From Tiliqua scincoides (Eukaryota > Chordata > Lepidosauria > Squamata > Scincidae), in contig NC_089822.1 in assembly GCF_035046505.1 (NCBI RefSeq), forward strand, positions 91,913,659 through 91,977,658: 64,000 nt of DNA, read 5' to 3'. Below, piece after piece: positions 21,431 through 32,334 of the stretch. The notes under the pieces are model-generated. The model saw only the letters and a program-made list of their open reading frames with translations, did not search any database and was not told where the DNA came from. Both the position numbers and the translations under genes were made by a program. Position 1 is the first letter of the stretch, and every line of letters starts with the position of its first letter.

Positions 21431-22112
21431 CAGGGATGTGCTCCAGTCATTGAGCCCATTGCGAATTGACTTGGAAGTCGCCACCCCCTGACTCAACTTG
21501 CAAATCATAGCGTGCGGCCATCAGGACGACCTGAGTCACTTATAGTCATTATGACTCAAATCGTGCATCCATACAAGAAACAAGTCGAGGCACTAGTCAG
21601 ATGTGAAGCCACAGAAGTCCAAAAAAATCAGGCCATCCATTTGTCCAATAGTCCATTCCTAGACTGCCGAGGGAGCCCTCTCCCCCATGTCTTGGCAGCC
21701 CCTGCCTTTATCTGGTTCTCCCCCCCAGCCTTATGCAGCTGGAAAAAAAAGCCTTCTCCTTCCCTCCACTCCCAGCACCCACCTGCTGCAACCAACCTAC
21801 CCTCCTCCTCCCATATCTGCTGCTGCTGTTGATCTGAATGCTGGCTTCCAGATCAGTCAAGAGGTCTTTGGTGAGACACAGAGCAGTGGAAAAAAAAGTG
21901 AAAAAGCACACACAAAAAGAAGAATCACAAGTACACACAAAAAGTGAGTTGTAACTCAAGTCAATTTGAGTCATGATTCATTTCTGAGTCACTGGCCCCA
22001 AATCGTGAGTTGGGTCCGAGTCAGTGACGTCTGTGACTCAAATTAGCACATTGCGAAAAACCAGCGTTTTCACAACTTGAGTTGAGTTCTCACAACTTGA
22101 ATACCCATCCCC
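21431..22112. mobile_element. hAT-type element rich in GAGTC/GACTC motifs
   Basis: Left end CAGGGATGTGCTCCAGTC, right end GAATACCCATCCCC (inverted counterpart CAGGGATGGG-like). Both subterminal regions are crowded with ACTTGAGT, GACTCAA and GAGTCA motifs in both orientations (for example AACTCAAGTCAATTTGAGTC at 21954-21973). The interior 21650-21830 is C-rich. Related ends are at 11932, 29463 and 54725. No transposase frame. Confidence 0.6.
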
Positions 22113-22113
22113 A

Positions 22114-22847
22114 ATTAGCAGCCACAGCATGATGTGATTTTGGTTTCTTGGTATACCCTTTCTAATAGCCTCCTAGCCATCTGTAGTCTGAACAAAATCA
22201 CCAACATTTGTAACACTGTCTCTTACCACATTGTGCAAAGCAAGTCTACTGGTTAACACATATCAAGAGAACTAAACAGAATTAACTTTCTTTTCATATT
22301 TAATGGAGTAAGAACTAAAACATTAATCAAAGTCCCAGCAAGTGAAGAAAAAGTCATTCTTGACATACATAATGGATGAAAGCATGACATGCACATACAA
22401 AGAAATGACTGTCATTCATGAATACAATAAAGAACGTGATATACCAATCTATTGTTCCTATGTGTGCTCTTTTAAAAACTGGAGCTTCAGTGAAAAACCT
22501 AAAAGAATTCTCTCAGAAGAGTTCCATGCTTTCGTCTCTGAATCCTGACCCAGAAAACATAATGTTGCTGAATGCTAGGAACTGTATTTACATCTTGATA
22601 GCTGAATTTTCTTTTTATACAAAGCAACATGAATTTTCTTTTCACACAAAGAAACATGTTTAGGACACTATTTGCAGGAGACTTAAATCCGTAGAAAAGC
22701 AAGGAAGAATTTCTTGTTCTTCGCTATGTAAGAGAGACACCACTTAAAAACACACAAATAGCAAGCAGTTCCACCAGACACCATTATTTGCCACAAATTT
22801 ATCATACGCATCAGGTCTTTGGAGAATAGGCTGATGTACCACCAGCT
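22114..22847. other. No recognisable feature
   Basis: AT-rich DNA without nameable repeats or genes. Confidence 0.3.
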
Positions 22848-23185
22848 CAGTGGTGTCACTAAGAGGCTGCGGCGGGTGTGGGCCACACCGGGTGACGCGC
22901 AAGGGGGGGTGATGCACACTGGGGATGACAAACTAAAATTGCGATTTTTAGGAGCAACCCCATCATGCTATATACCATTGGATGTGGAATTTCCAGTGGG
23001 ATGCAGTGCAAAAAACCAGAGTGAAATAGCTCCTTTCCTTCAAAAGTTATGGCCAAAAAACCAGAAAGAAAAAAATGCATGGAGTCCTATGGAAAGTGAA
23101 AGGAGCTGTATTGTGTGTTTACTCGCAAGTAGGTGAACTTGCCTTAGTCCGTCGGAAAGGGTAGGTCCTGATCCAATGAATGCAG
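22848..23185 (+). mobile_element. hAT-type element, left part only
   Basis: Starts CAGTGGTGTCACTAAGAGG, followed by CCGGGTGACGCGC, TCCTTTCCTTCAAAAGTTAT and TCCTATGGAAAGTG, matching the left part of 38909-40249. It stops inside the region that is tripled in that copy (after CCAATGAATGCAG), where an LTR-like segment begins. Confidence 0.75.
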
Positions 23186-23562
23186 TGTCAGGATATAAAT
23201 TTACAAGCCAGAACAGAACAGGACTAAGCGCACTACAGGTCAACCTGACCAGGTGCTGTAATGAAGCTGAAGGTGCAAAGTCATGCTGAGTCATCAAAAG
23301 CTGTTACATTGGGTTGCTGTAATGTAAAATCTGATTGGCTAAATAAAATATAAAGGTGGAGGACCAGGAGTTGGCTTCTGGGGCTATTTCTTCCTCCTTC
23401 TAACATTTTGGACTGAATTGCCAAGAGACTGCTATGGACTTTTTTTACTGCTATGTATATATATGTAAATAGACTTGGAAATGGAAGCTACTGTGCCTGC
23501 AAAACTTCTGGTAGCCCTGATGAACACTACAAATACTACTTTTTTGTGTGTGCAGGTCAACA
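23186..23562 (+). mobile_element. Possible solo LTR abutting a hAT element
   Basis: Begins TGTCAGG and ends CAACA, with a CAAT-like and TATA-like pair (TGATTGGCTAAATAAAATAT, 23326-23350, then AAAGGTGG). GAATGCA occurs just before the left end (one base removed) and directly after the right end, which is suggestive of a target duplication but not exact. Fossil LTR, family unassigned, age uncertain. Confidence 0.33.
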
Positions 23563-23685
23563 GAATGCAATACTGTTCTGTTTGTTCTTTTGTACTTCTC
23601 TGGAACATTATTTACCATAGCTTAAATACGATCATTTCACCTTTCCAGGCAGCATACAAAAATCAGTATACAACTATAAAAATAA

Positions 23686-23990
23686 GGGCGCAATTCTGTC
23701 CTGTGCTGGAACAGGCAAGCCAAGAGGCTTGCGCTGTATCCAGTGTGGGATAGGGGCCCAAAGCGGCTCAGCCAGAGGTAAGGGGAAATTTTCCCCCTTA
23801 TCTCTGGGTAAGGCAGGCTGGCCCCTATGGGTCTCCTTGGACTTGCACCACCTCCTGAGGCGGCAAAAGTCAGAGGAGAGCAGAGCGGTTTGAAGTGCTC
23901 CAATCTCCCTGGGAACAGGGGTTGGGATCCAGCACAAGTGCTGGATCCCAGCCCCACCTCCAGCTTCCCACCTGCCTGCTCTGCCCAGAG
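23686..23990. mobile_element. MITE with GGGCGCAATTC end, right end unclear
   Basis: TAA (23683-23685) precedes GGGCGCAATTCTGTCC. The interior (GTGCTGGAACAGGCAAGCC; GAAATTTTCCCCCTTA) is an inverted match to the end of 53151-53647. The opposite end is degraded. Confidence 0.55.
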
Positions 23991-24606
23991 TCTGAGATGA
24001 TGCAAAAATCTGAACTGTGGTATCTGATTTGTGAAAAAGCATGAAGCGCATTTGCAAGTTATTGATAGTAGTTACTTATCCTGAGACTCCAAAGTTGCAG
24101 GAACAGATGGATACTAGATATTGAAGACTACTGCTTTAAAGTGCCAGCTCTCTTTCACTTACTGGCAATATCTTTGGATGTCTGCAACCTTTACTAGTGT
24201 TTCAGCTCAGGAGACCAGGATGACCAAGACAGAGTTAGCAGTAGTATTCAGTGCAAGTTGGAGCCCTGAGTCACAAAAGCAGCAGAATAGGCAGGAATGA
24301 GATGATTCAATAGTATTAAAAGAAACAAATGTTTGCCCATATAGAACGAGTGTAAAAGGGAAAAGGGTTGTATAAATAAAAAAAAGATGACGGAGCACTG
24401 AATCATGTAATCCCACCTGGAGTTTAAGCCATTTCTGCCCAACGCTGCATATATGCAACAGGGACCAAATGTGTACACCTGTAGGCTAGGCAGAAAATTA
24501 AATACAGGGACAGTTTTATCAACTCGTCTGCTGTCTGTGTGACTTAGGCTTGAGTAGTATTAACTAGCCACTGCTCAGTCTACTGCTAGACTAATAGCAA
24601 AATTTA

Positions 24607-24695
24607 CAGTATAATCCACTACATGTCCACTCAGAAGGAAGCCTTATTAAATTCTGAGACTTACTCCCAGGGAACAATCCATAAGATTGCAGCCC
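24607..24695. mobile_element. Short palindromic MITE
   Basis: Contains ACATGTCCACTCAGAAGGAA, TGAGACTTACTCCCAGGGAA and AAGATTGCAGCCCC, both arms of the 90-bp family. Terminal bases diverged. Confidence 0.55.
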
Positions 24696-24699
24696 CAAT

Positions 24700-26250
24700 C
24701 ATGTTTTTAAAATATGGGCAAGGTCTGGGGCTTAACAGCCACAGTTTCAGTCAATTTCAGCATCTCATCAGCTTTGGGCTCATTTGTTCATAATGATTAA
24801 TTGGCCAACCAATGACATTACAGAAAGGAAGATCATATGGGAATTTATGGCTAGGCAATTCTTGTGTCTGCCTCTGAGAAACATCAGTGACTCATGGTAT
24901 CCACCCACACTAACCTTTGTTCTGTCTCTCTAGGTATGCCAATATCTGTCAGCATTTCATGAGTGGGTCTCTTGTTACCTTCCATGAAATCTTGAAGGCA
25001 ACAGGATTCCAAGATCAGATTCCCCCGCAACGGCAAAACACCATTGTTGAGAAGTGGAGGATGTTAGGTTTGGGTGTGCAATGTATTTCTGGAAAGGAAG
25101 TGGGCCCCACAAACTGGCATACAAATGCAGGAGTTAGCAATTTATGTGTTCTCAGTACCAGCTGCCTCAAAGCTGTGCTTCCTCTTTGGAAAGCAGTCTT
25201 ATGGGAATTCCCATATGCAGCAAGCAGGGACAAGCACGCAAAAGGATTTTGTTCTACTTGTAAACATTTGGATGTGCTCAAAAGGGAATGGGCACTCTAA
25301 ACAAACTGAAGGACAGATAAGACAACAAGGTGAATTCTTAATATGGCCCCACTTGGCCTTTCAGCAACACTAGGGATTCCATCCTTAACCTAAAAGCACT
25401 CCTGAAGAGGTATTTCAGGCTGTCTTTGAAGCTGTTTCGGGGGGGGGGGGGGAGAACCATACTCAAAGAAGGAAAGAGCTATTTTAATGTACTGCTTTTG
25501 GGCAGACATTAGTGTGCCCTTCCCTCAGCTATAGTGGAAGCCTGACAATGAATTGAAAATATTAATCCAGCAGCCAACTCAGCAGATGGGTAAAAGGCCC
25601 CTCTAGCTACTGAGACACGAAAGGAACAGGTTACAAATGTAAGTCAAAAGACGATCCAATTTTATTAACTTGCACAAGGGATAAGAGGCGGGAGACCCAC
25701 CTTCTGCTCTTAGCCTTGCTGACTGTAACCTCAACTGGACCCTCAAAATGGTACCCTTCGCAGGGGGTTGAAAATTGGCAGTAACTCCAGAATTAGATAA
25801 GCCCATTCACTGAAATGGGACTTTCTGTTACTAACTCCATTTACTAGAATTGTCAGGTGCCTTTCCATTAAAACAGACTCAATGCAACTTCATTTCAAAC
25901 CTTAAAAAAAAGAAAAAAGAAAATACAAAGAACGAACAATTAAAGTTATTGCCAAACACAACAAAATCTTAAAAGATGTTGGGATATCATTACAAAAGCC
26001 TCGATAAACATGACATACTGACATACTTTAAACTAAAAGGCCTTTGTTTTCTAGCAGAATTCAACTGAACAGCACGTTCTTCTCTGGATTATATCCGCAA
26101 CAAGGGGGTCTCTGATGAGAAATCCCACAGATTGTACCTTTCTACATGAAAGCACATGGAGCTGCCTCATCAAATCTGAGGGCATAAAGAGGAATGTAGG
26201 GTGCAGATGTTCAAAATAACGGTGCCACTTACCAATTATTGGGCTGCGGT
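24700..26250. other. No recognisable feature
   Basis: A G-run lies at 25439-25452. A frame at 24923-25297 follows a good acceptor-like tract (CTGTCTCTCTAG) but shows no domain I know. Otherwise nothing is seen. Confidence 0.3.
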
Positions 26251-26252
26251 AA

Positions 26253-26284
<32 letters not shown>
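26253..26284. repeat. (ATT)n microsatellite
   Basis: About ten ATT units sitting at the 3' tail of the adjoining minus-strand LINE fragment, the usual place for LINE-tail microsatellites. Confidence 0.9.
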
Positions 26285-26286
<2 letters not shown>

Positions 26287-26600
26287 AACAACAGTATTTA
26301 TATACCACTTTCCAACGAAAAGTTCACAAAATAGTTTACAGAAAAAAAGAAATAACTAATGGCTCCAAATAACTAAAGGGCTCACAATCAAAAAGATGCA
26401 AAAGAACACCAGGAGGCTGTCACTAGAAAAGACACTGCTGGGGTGAGGCAGGCCAGTTACTCTTCCCCTGCTACTCTTCCCCTGCTCAAGAGGAGCACCC
26501 ACTTGAAAAAGTGCCTCTACCCAGTTAGCCGGGGTTACAATACAGCATCTGGTGCTGGACTCCAGTTGCAAAAAGTGTGATCAGAAATATGACCAATAAC
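26285..26600 (-). mobile_element. LINE 3' end (L2/CR1-like)
   Basis: On the minus strand it reads AGCAGTGTCTTTTCTAGTGA, TGTTCTTTTGCATC, GATTGTGAGCCC and AGTGGTATATAAATACTG, then the (ATT)n tail. A 17-bp tandem duplication (CTACTCTTCCCCTGCT type) lies at 26457-26485. Same family as 4963-5105 and 20050-20278. Confidence 0.6.
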
Positions 26601-26609
26601 CGGAGGAAG

Positions 26610-27962
26610 AAAATATTTCTTTGTCTCCGTTATTTCTTGGTTTGAGGGTGACGTGGTTTATATGCACAAGTTTTCATAAATTGGCATGAGTTGATGTCAG
26701 CTGCAACATAGCAACAGGTAGTCCCCAAGTCAAATTCAGCCCTATAAGGGGTACTCCCAGAGTCATTTGCCAATCCATTTGGTGTAAAGAAGGTAAGAAG
26801 GGAAAAGCAATTGTAGACATGACAATGGGCTACTTTGGGATTGGTGTGAGGTGGCCCTAGGCTACCACCCATACCCTTCTTCTTGATGGAGACTGGTAGA
26901 CAAGCCAGTCGTTAACCAGGGTTCTATGTGTACCACAATATTTTTAAAAATGCCTTCAAATATATGAATACTGAAACTATTAAACTTAAACATGGTTTCT
27001 CAAGGAATCTGGAGTGCATTTGTAAGTATGAGCCTTTGTGCATGTGACAGTCTCAGATCTCCTAATTACCATCAAGGTTAAAAAAAAACTATAAATAATG
27101 AAGGTTTTATATAGCTCAACATAAATTTATTTTGATAGCAAGTCTGTTGCTTTGAAGTTTTCAATTAAGCATTTTTTCTTCTTCATTTCACCTTCCCTGC
27201 CTTCCACCCAGGTTAGCTTAAAGAATTTCTGTGATAGGTTATTATAGGTGTAATTGAATATATTCATGGTTCATTAAATCTGAGTTGCATTCCATTACAT
27301 GACCTATCAGACCATCAATGCTTTGCTAGAAAATCTTCAAGTTTCCACTTCATCTTTCCAGCTCTGTTGTGTGACCATAATGGTCTAGCGCTTTGGAATG
27401 TGGACAAGGTACTTGAGTGACACCCTGGATTTGGTGGCGGTTGGTGAAGTTATGGCAAAAGGATAGTGAGAGAGGAGTCAGTTAATTTCTGATGAGCCTT
27501 CCTTGTTCTGTCTCTGGCCCCTTTTTCTTCCCAGATGGAAGAGGTTTCTGTTAAACAAGTGGTTTGTCTGCCTATTCTCTGATTGCCTCAATTCCCCCCT
27601 CCCCCCCCGATTGAGACATTGGCCAGTGTATTTCCTCCTTGGCCTTTCTGACCTAAATAGGCCTTGAACTTTGTGCATGTGCAATAGGCATGCCCCTGTT
27701 CTCACAAGAGGATCCTCCGTCATGAAAGCACCTAAGAAGGCAGCATTGATACAGCAATGCAACTTGTAATGGAATTGCCTAGTTTCTAGCCAGGGCTCTG
27801 GCAGCATTCCTTCTGCCAAAACCCTCTGAGGGCCAGCAACAGAGTGATAGAGTAAGCATGGAACCTGAAATTGTGAGTATCTGTGGGTCTGGGTGGCTCC
27901 ACGGTCACCCTAGTTTTGAATTTCCACCACTTCTACATCTCATGGAAAGCACTAAAGTAGAC
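26610..27962. other. No recognisable feature
   Basis: No gene or nameable repeat. The 113-codon minus frame at 27478-27819 has no recognisable motif. Confidence 0.3.
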
Positions 27963-27964
27963 TA

Positions 27965-28310
27965 CAGGTTGTGCCTCATTATCCACTGGAATAATTTCGT
28001 TCTGGAACTCCTAGTGGATTAAAAAAAATAATAATCAGGGGATACCAAATCAGTGGAAAAATAGCTTTAAAGACCCACTTCCAGGTTTCTGCTCCGCTAT
28101 TGTGCCTCAGAATGCATTGGTATAGACATCATACCTCATTCTGCCATTAGATGGGGTGAATAATGGAATCTAATGGGATTAAATTGTAATAGCGCAAAGG
28201 TAGGAAAATGGATTTTGGTGCTTTTTTCTTGTTACAAGGCATTTAAAGGTGGACTCCAGTATCAGACGCCCCAGAATGTACCAAATCAGTGGATACGGAG
28301 GTCCCACCTG
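27965..28310. mobile_element. pogo/Tigger-like element with TA duplications
   Basis: Begins CAGGTTGTGCCTCATTATCC and ends GGATACGGAGGTCCCACCTG, inverted terminal repeats directly flanked by TA at 27963-27964 and 28311-28312. The motif ACCAAATCAGTGG occurs twice inside (28046 and 28280 regions), part of the subterminal repeats. 346 bp, no transposase. Confidence 0.75.
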
Positions 28311-28424
28311 TATACCAATGAGTGTGCTGAACACATTACCATTGCCCTTATCAGGAACGTATTTCATAACATTAGGCAAGCCCCCTTACAGTCACGTCAC
28401 TAGGTTATTAGGGCTTGAAACACA

Positions 28425-28625
28425 GGGTGCAAACCTAAACCCTTATGGCAGTGCTTTCCAGCACTGACATAAGGGCAATGTAGCTCTGATGTAAGGGAAC
28501 AGACATTCCCTTACTTTGAGGAGGTCTCGGTGAATGACACCCAACTGCAGGATGCAGCACATGTCCCATTGGCACCGCTATGCCAGTGCTGGAAAGCACT
28601 GACATAAGGGGTTAGAATTGCGCCC
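28425..28625. mobile_element. MITE, GGGTGCAAACC/GCGCCC ends
   Basis: Left GGGTGCAAACCTAAACCC, right GGTTAGAATTGCGCCC, each flanked by ACA. The interior holds TTTCCAGCACTGACATAAGG and the inverted TGCTGGAAAGCACTGACATA, so terminal repeats are about 40 bp. Same family as 32889, 43681, 55769 and 57078. Confidence 0.75.
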
Positions 28626-28629
28626 ACAG

Positions 28630-29140
28630 TTGACCGCTACCACTGAGGCTCTGTCAGCACATTTATGCTATGGACAAAAACTGGTGTAACAGTTACTGTT
28701 CCCCCCCCCCCCCACTTCTGGAATTCTGACTACTGTAGTTCTGTGATGGGAGATCAGTACTTCAACAAACCACAACTCCCTGGATTCTTTGGAGGAAGCT
28801 ATAAATGTTTATTTATTAGCTAAAAATAATAATTAATACTCCCCATTTCCCCTCCTTAAAAAGGCAGCTGACAATCATAAAAACAGTAAAATAAAAGCCC
28901 AAAACCCCAAGCCACACAATAATTAATACCGCAGCCAGCTCCATTAGTAGTGAAACTTGGGAAGGACAAACCAAATCAGCAACAAAACAAAACCTGAGAA
29001 GAGGCAATAAAGAGAAACAGCCACAACAACAATTCCATCATCTAAGTGTTGGATGTTGTTAAAGATGGTATAAAAACCTATGAGAGTTTGTAGTGGAACA
29101 GTGCCCTCCAAGATGGGTCCTACAGGGGTGTTTCAGGCCA
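28630..29140. other. Unassigned, one degenerate repeat
   Basis: A C-run at 28699-28712 is followed by CTACTGTAGTTCTGTGATGG and ACAACTCCCTGGATTC, resembling a widespread 'acaactcccagaattc' squamate repeat also visible near 55500-55620. Nothing else is seen. Confidence 0.3.
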
Positions 29141-29146
29141 GGCAAA

Positions 29147-29425
29147 TTCATGCACACAGAGGAATCATGCACTGCCCCAGCACACAGGGCTGTAACATCA
29201 CAATGTCATGTGTCACTTTGGGGGTTCTCCCCCGAGGAGGGAGCGCTCATTGTCGCAGCTTCGTGCCACCATTCCTTTTCCTGTGGAGGTTCCACTTGAA
29301 GGGGAGCCTCCACAGGAGAGGAACGGAGGGCGTGAAGCCACCAGCGTATCCTCCAAAACTACGACATAGGGACAGCCATGACACCAACTTAGGCAGGTGC
29401 CCCTCAGGCTCTGCCCTAGTTATGT
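29147..29425. mobile_element. Non-autonomous element, CATAACTAGGGCAGAG-type end
   Basis: One end reads TGCACACAGAGGAATCATGC with ACTGCCCCAGCACACAGGG. The other reads CTCAGGCTCTGCCCTAGTTA. The interior GGTTCTCCCCCGAGGAGGG and CTTTTCCTGTGG recur in inverted order inside 53742-54779. The end type (CAGNGGCRTAA) is hAT-like. Deletion derivative, non-coding. Confidence 0.55.
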
Positions 29426-29462
29426 CTCTACATGCACAGCCTCTATTTATGCAGGTGTTTCC

Positions 29463-30140
29463 CAGGAATGGGAACTCGAATCAGATGACTTTGAGTCGCC
29501 AAAATCAGCATTTTTCACTGACTTGTGCACACTCAATTCAGCTGTGCCGATGACTCAGGAATTCTCGAATCTGAGGCCACTGACTTGGCACTCGGTCCCC
29601 ACGTATGTAGACTTGAGTCTGTCTGAGTCTGGGTGTGCTTGCTTACTTTCCTTGTGGCGTGAAAGACCTTGTGGGGCCAATCATTCAGACCGGCTGAGCA
29701 GCAGGGAAGTTCCAGCCAGGAGGCAGGGAAGGGTTAATGTGCTTTTGCATCCGAGCAGGAGGGGGGAGGTGTTGGTAGGCTCTGATAGGATGGAACCGAT
29801 GATTATAGGGCCAACAATGTGCAGTCTGATTTTTTTCTTTGAATGAAGGAGAGCAGGAGGAAGAGCCCAAGGGGGTTCTTGCCTTGGAATTGGCTGGAAA
29901 AGCCCAGGGAAAAAGGAGGCTGGGAAGCGGGGGGAGGTTCACAGCAATCATGCTTTCCAACCACATGGCTGCTGTGAGCTCTGTTGTTACTTGGGGGGAG
30001 GAAACCCCACTGAATGACCAGCTACAGTGGGACTACTTCTGAGTATAACCGCTAAGGATTGGGTCATCTTGGTAAGCCTCTCAGCTATCGTGCTTGCCCC
30101 TCTCCTTCTTGCCACATCTGTCCCCGCTCTCAGGCAGTTG
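29463..30140 (+). mobile_element. hAT-type element with CAGGAATGGGAACTCG end
   Basis: Starts CAGGAATGGGAACTCGAATC. It then aligns by eye over about 600 bp with the minus-strand element ending at 54725: GAGCAGCAGGGAAGTTCC, GCCAGGAGGCAGGGAAGG, GAGCCCAAGGGGGTTCTTGC, GGGACTACTTCT, TCATCTTGGTAAGCCTC. The right boundary is approximate. The 149-codon frame inside is not conserved in the other copy. Confidence 0.68.
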
Positions 30141-30141
30141 T

Positions 30142-31350
30142 AATAAGAGGATGTATGGTCCAAAACTAGAGGTTTATCATTTATAAGCTATACTGTGATG
30201 GTAAGTTAGAGCAAGATCTCATAGCATATAATGAATTACAAGACAAGGAGTAAAGCCTCACAATGAAACTAGCAAGGGATGGGCCCTTAGTAATTACCAA
30301 ATCAAGCATGTGGCCACTTAGGCTGAGTGGAATCATTCATGTGTTACCCAAGCCAAAATGAACGTAAAGCCATGCACAGCCTACAAGAAAAGAATTCAAA
30401 GCAGTACAGAATTCAAACAAATGCGCACACTGCTACCGTACAAAACGGTGTGCATTCAACTCTGCAGATCTGCTGATCATTGAATGTAACTTGGAATTCC
30501 TTGGTGAATAATATTTAAGATATAATAGGAAAAGACAGCAAGGCCAATGTCAAATTGCTGACATTGTAAAGACACAAGAATATAACTGAGGGGAAAGAAT
30601 CACATGAATTTTGGGCTTCTGCATGTACAGAGAGAGAGTGAGAGCAGCACATGGAGAGCCCATATCCTACATCATATTCGATGTATAGCTGAGGTGGGAT
30701 ACATACTTGCTCTTCCACTATGGGAATTTGATCACTGCCCAGTAAAGGTCTGAACCAGGCCTCTGATTAATGCCCTGGACACCACTGCATCATTCTTCAA
30801 TGGCCGTTAAACTTAAGTTAAATGATCCTACATACTACTGCATTTTTGTTTCTAAGCTTAAACAATGTCTCAAGGTATTAAAAATTTATATCCACTCAAG
30901 AGTTGCAGAGGGTGCTTTGTGATGTATACGTGTACGGAGGCATATGTCTAACTGGCTGTCATGCTATGCAGTTCCTAGCAGTTCACATTCTACTGCTATA
31001 ATCGCAAATCTTGAGTATTTTTCGCCACCGGAGACCACAAGTAGTTCTTGATCAATTCAAGTTTAAAAACATTTTTTTGCTTCTGCAGCAATATCCAGAA
31101 GAAATGAGCACAAGCTAGTGACTGTGGTTAAACACATTGCCTGCAATCTATTCATCATTGTATAAATGGAGCACCTAATAAGAAAAAGGATTTCACACAC
31201 AAACACACACACGGGAGAGAAAGGGGATCACACCTGGCTGCATTCCAAAATTGTGAGAATAATACTTACTTCCCAGAGTCAATAGCAGCAAGAATCTCAA
31301 TTTCAGAACTGAGGCATAGTTGGACACCAGCAAGCTGTTCTTCTTCATTT
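30142..31350. other. No recognisable feature
   Basis: AT-rich DNA. A short (CA)n tract lies at 31195-31210. No gene or repeat end named. Confidence 0.3.
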
Positions 31351-31351
31351 A

Positions 31352-31441
31352 AGCTGCAGTTCTATGCACATTTACTTAGGAGTGAGTCCCGTTTAACTTA
31401 ATAGAACTTACTTTTGAGTCAACACACATAGGCTTGCGCTG
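31352..31441. mobile_element. Short palindromic MITE
   Basis: Starts AGCTGCAGTTCTATGC after TTA (31349-31351) and ends AGGCTTGCGCTG before TAA (31442-31444). Core GAACTTACTTTTGAGTCAAC. 90 bp, the same length as the intact reference copies. Confidence 0.7.
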
Positions 31442-31577
31442 TAATTCTCCCTTCTGTTCAATCTAATTGTAGGAGATCCACAGTGAGGAAAATCTTAACT
31501 ACATATCTATTAATTCCCAAACCTTACTTGGGACATAGCAAGCAGGCAGGCACCTCACCTCACCTGGCAGTCACCTC

Positions 31578-32101
31578 ACCTGGCAGGACAAAGTTCCAAA
31601 CAACACAGTCCTGGAACGTGCTGGAATCCCTAGCATGTATGCACTGCTGAAACAGAGACGCCTGCATTGGCTCGGTCATGTCGTGAGAATGGGCAATGGC
31701 CAGATCCCAAAGGATCTCCTCTATGGAGAACTCATGCAAGGAAAGCGCCCTACAGGTAGACCACAGCTGCGATACAAGGACATCTGCAAGAGGGATCTGA
31801 AGGCCTTAGGGATGGACCTCAACAAGTGGGAAACCCTGGCCTCTGAGTGGTCCGCTTGGAGGCAGGCTGTGCAGCATGGCCTTTCCCAGTTTGAAGAGAC
31901 ACTTTGCCAGCAGTCTGAGGCAAAGAGGCAAAGAAGGAAGGCCCGTAGCCAGGGAGACAGACCAGGGACAGACTGCACTTGCTCCCAGTGTGGAAGGGAT
32001 TGTCACTCCCGGATTGGCCTTTTCAGCCACACTAGATGCTGTTCCAGAACCACCTTTCAGAGCACGATACCATCGTCTTTCGAGACTGAAGGTTGCCAAC
32101 A
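31578..32101 (+). mobile_element. LINE C-terminus and 3' tail, partner of the 5S SINE
   Basis: Frame from 31578 reads TWQDKVPNNTVLERAGIPSM, then LLKQRRLHWLGHVVRM, GKRPTGRPQLRYKDICKRDL and a C-terminal zinc-finger-like CSQCGRDCHSRIGLFSHTR. These are typical of the region after the reverse transcriptase in a vertebrate non-LTR retrotransposon clade. I do not assign the clade. After the coding part come TGTTCCAGAACCACC, CGATACCATCGTC and GAGACTGAAGGTTGCCAAC. That tail recurs in the 5S SINEs and at 63404. The element is 5'-truncated, and the 160-codon frame reads through its expected stop by three codons or more into the tail. Confidence 0.85.
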
Positions 32102-32334
32102 AACACTTGGGACATAGTTCAGAATTCCACCACCTGTCCCCAGGCACCATGCCTCAACCATTTTGATGGTCCCACTCCTAGATTCCCATATGAAAATGGC
32201 ATGATAGATGAGAACACAGACTCAGGCCACAGTTGCAACTAGAACATTTGGTGCTTTTTAGCCTCCACTCTCTTTTTCCTGGTCCTCCACCTCTTCCCCA
32301 CCTCCCTATTGCACAATCCCTAGTTTTTTAGTTC

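Noticed and set aside
29080-29846. Two overlapping frames of 157 and 149 codons
   Set aside because: They run across the junction of two transposons and are not preserved in the second copies at 53.7-54.8 kb.
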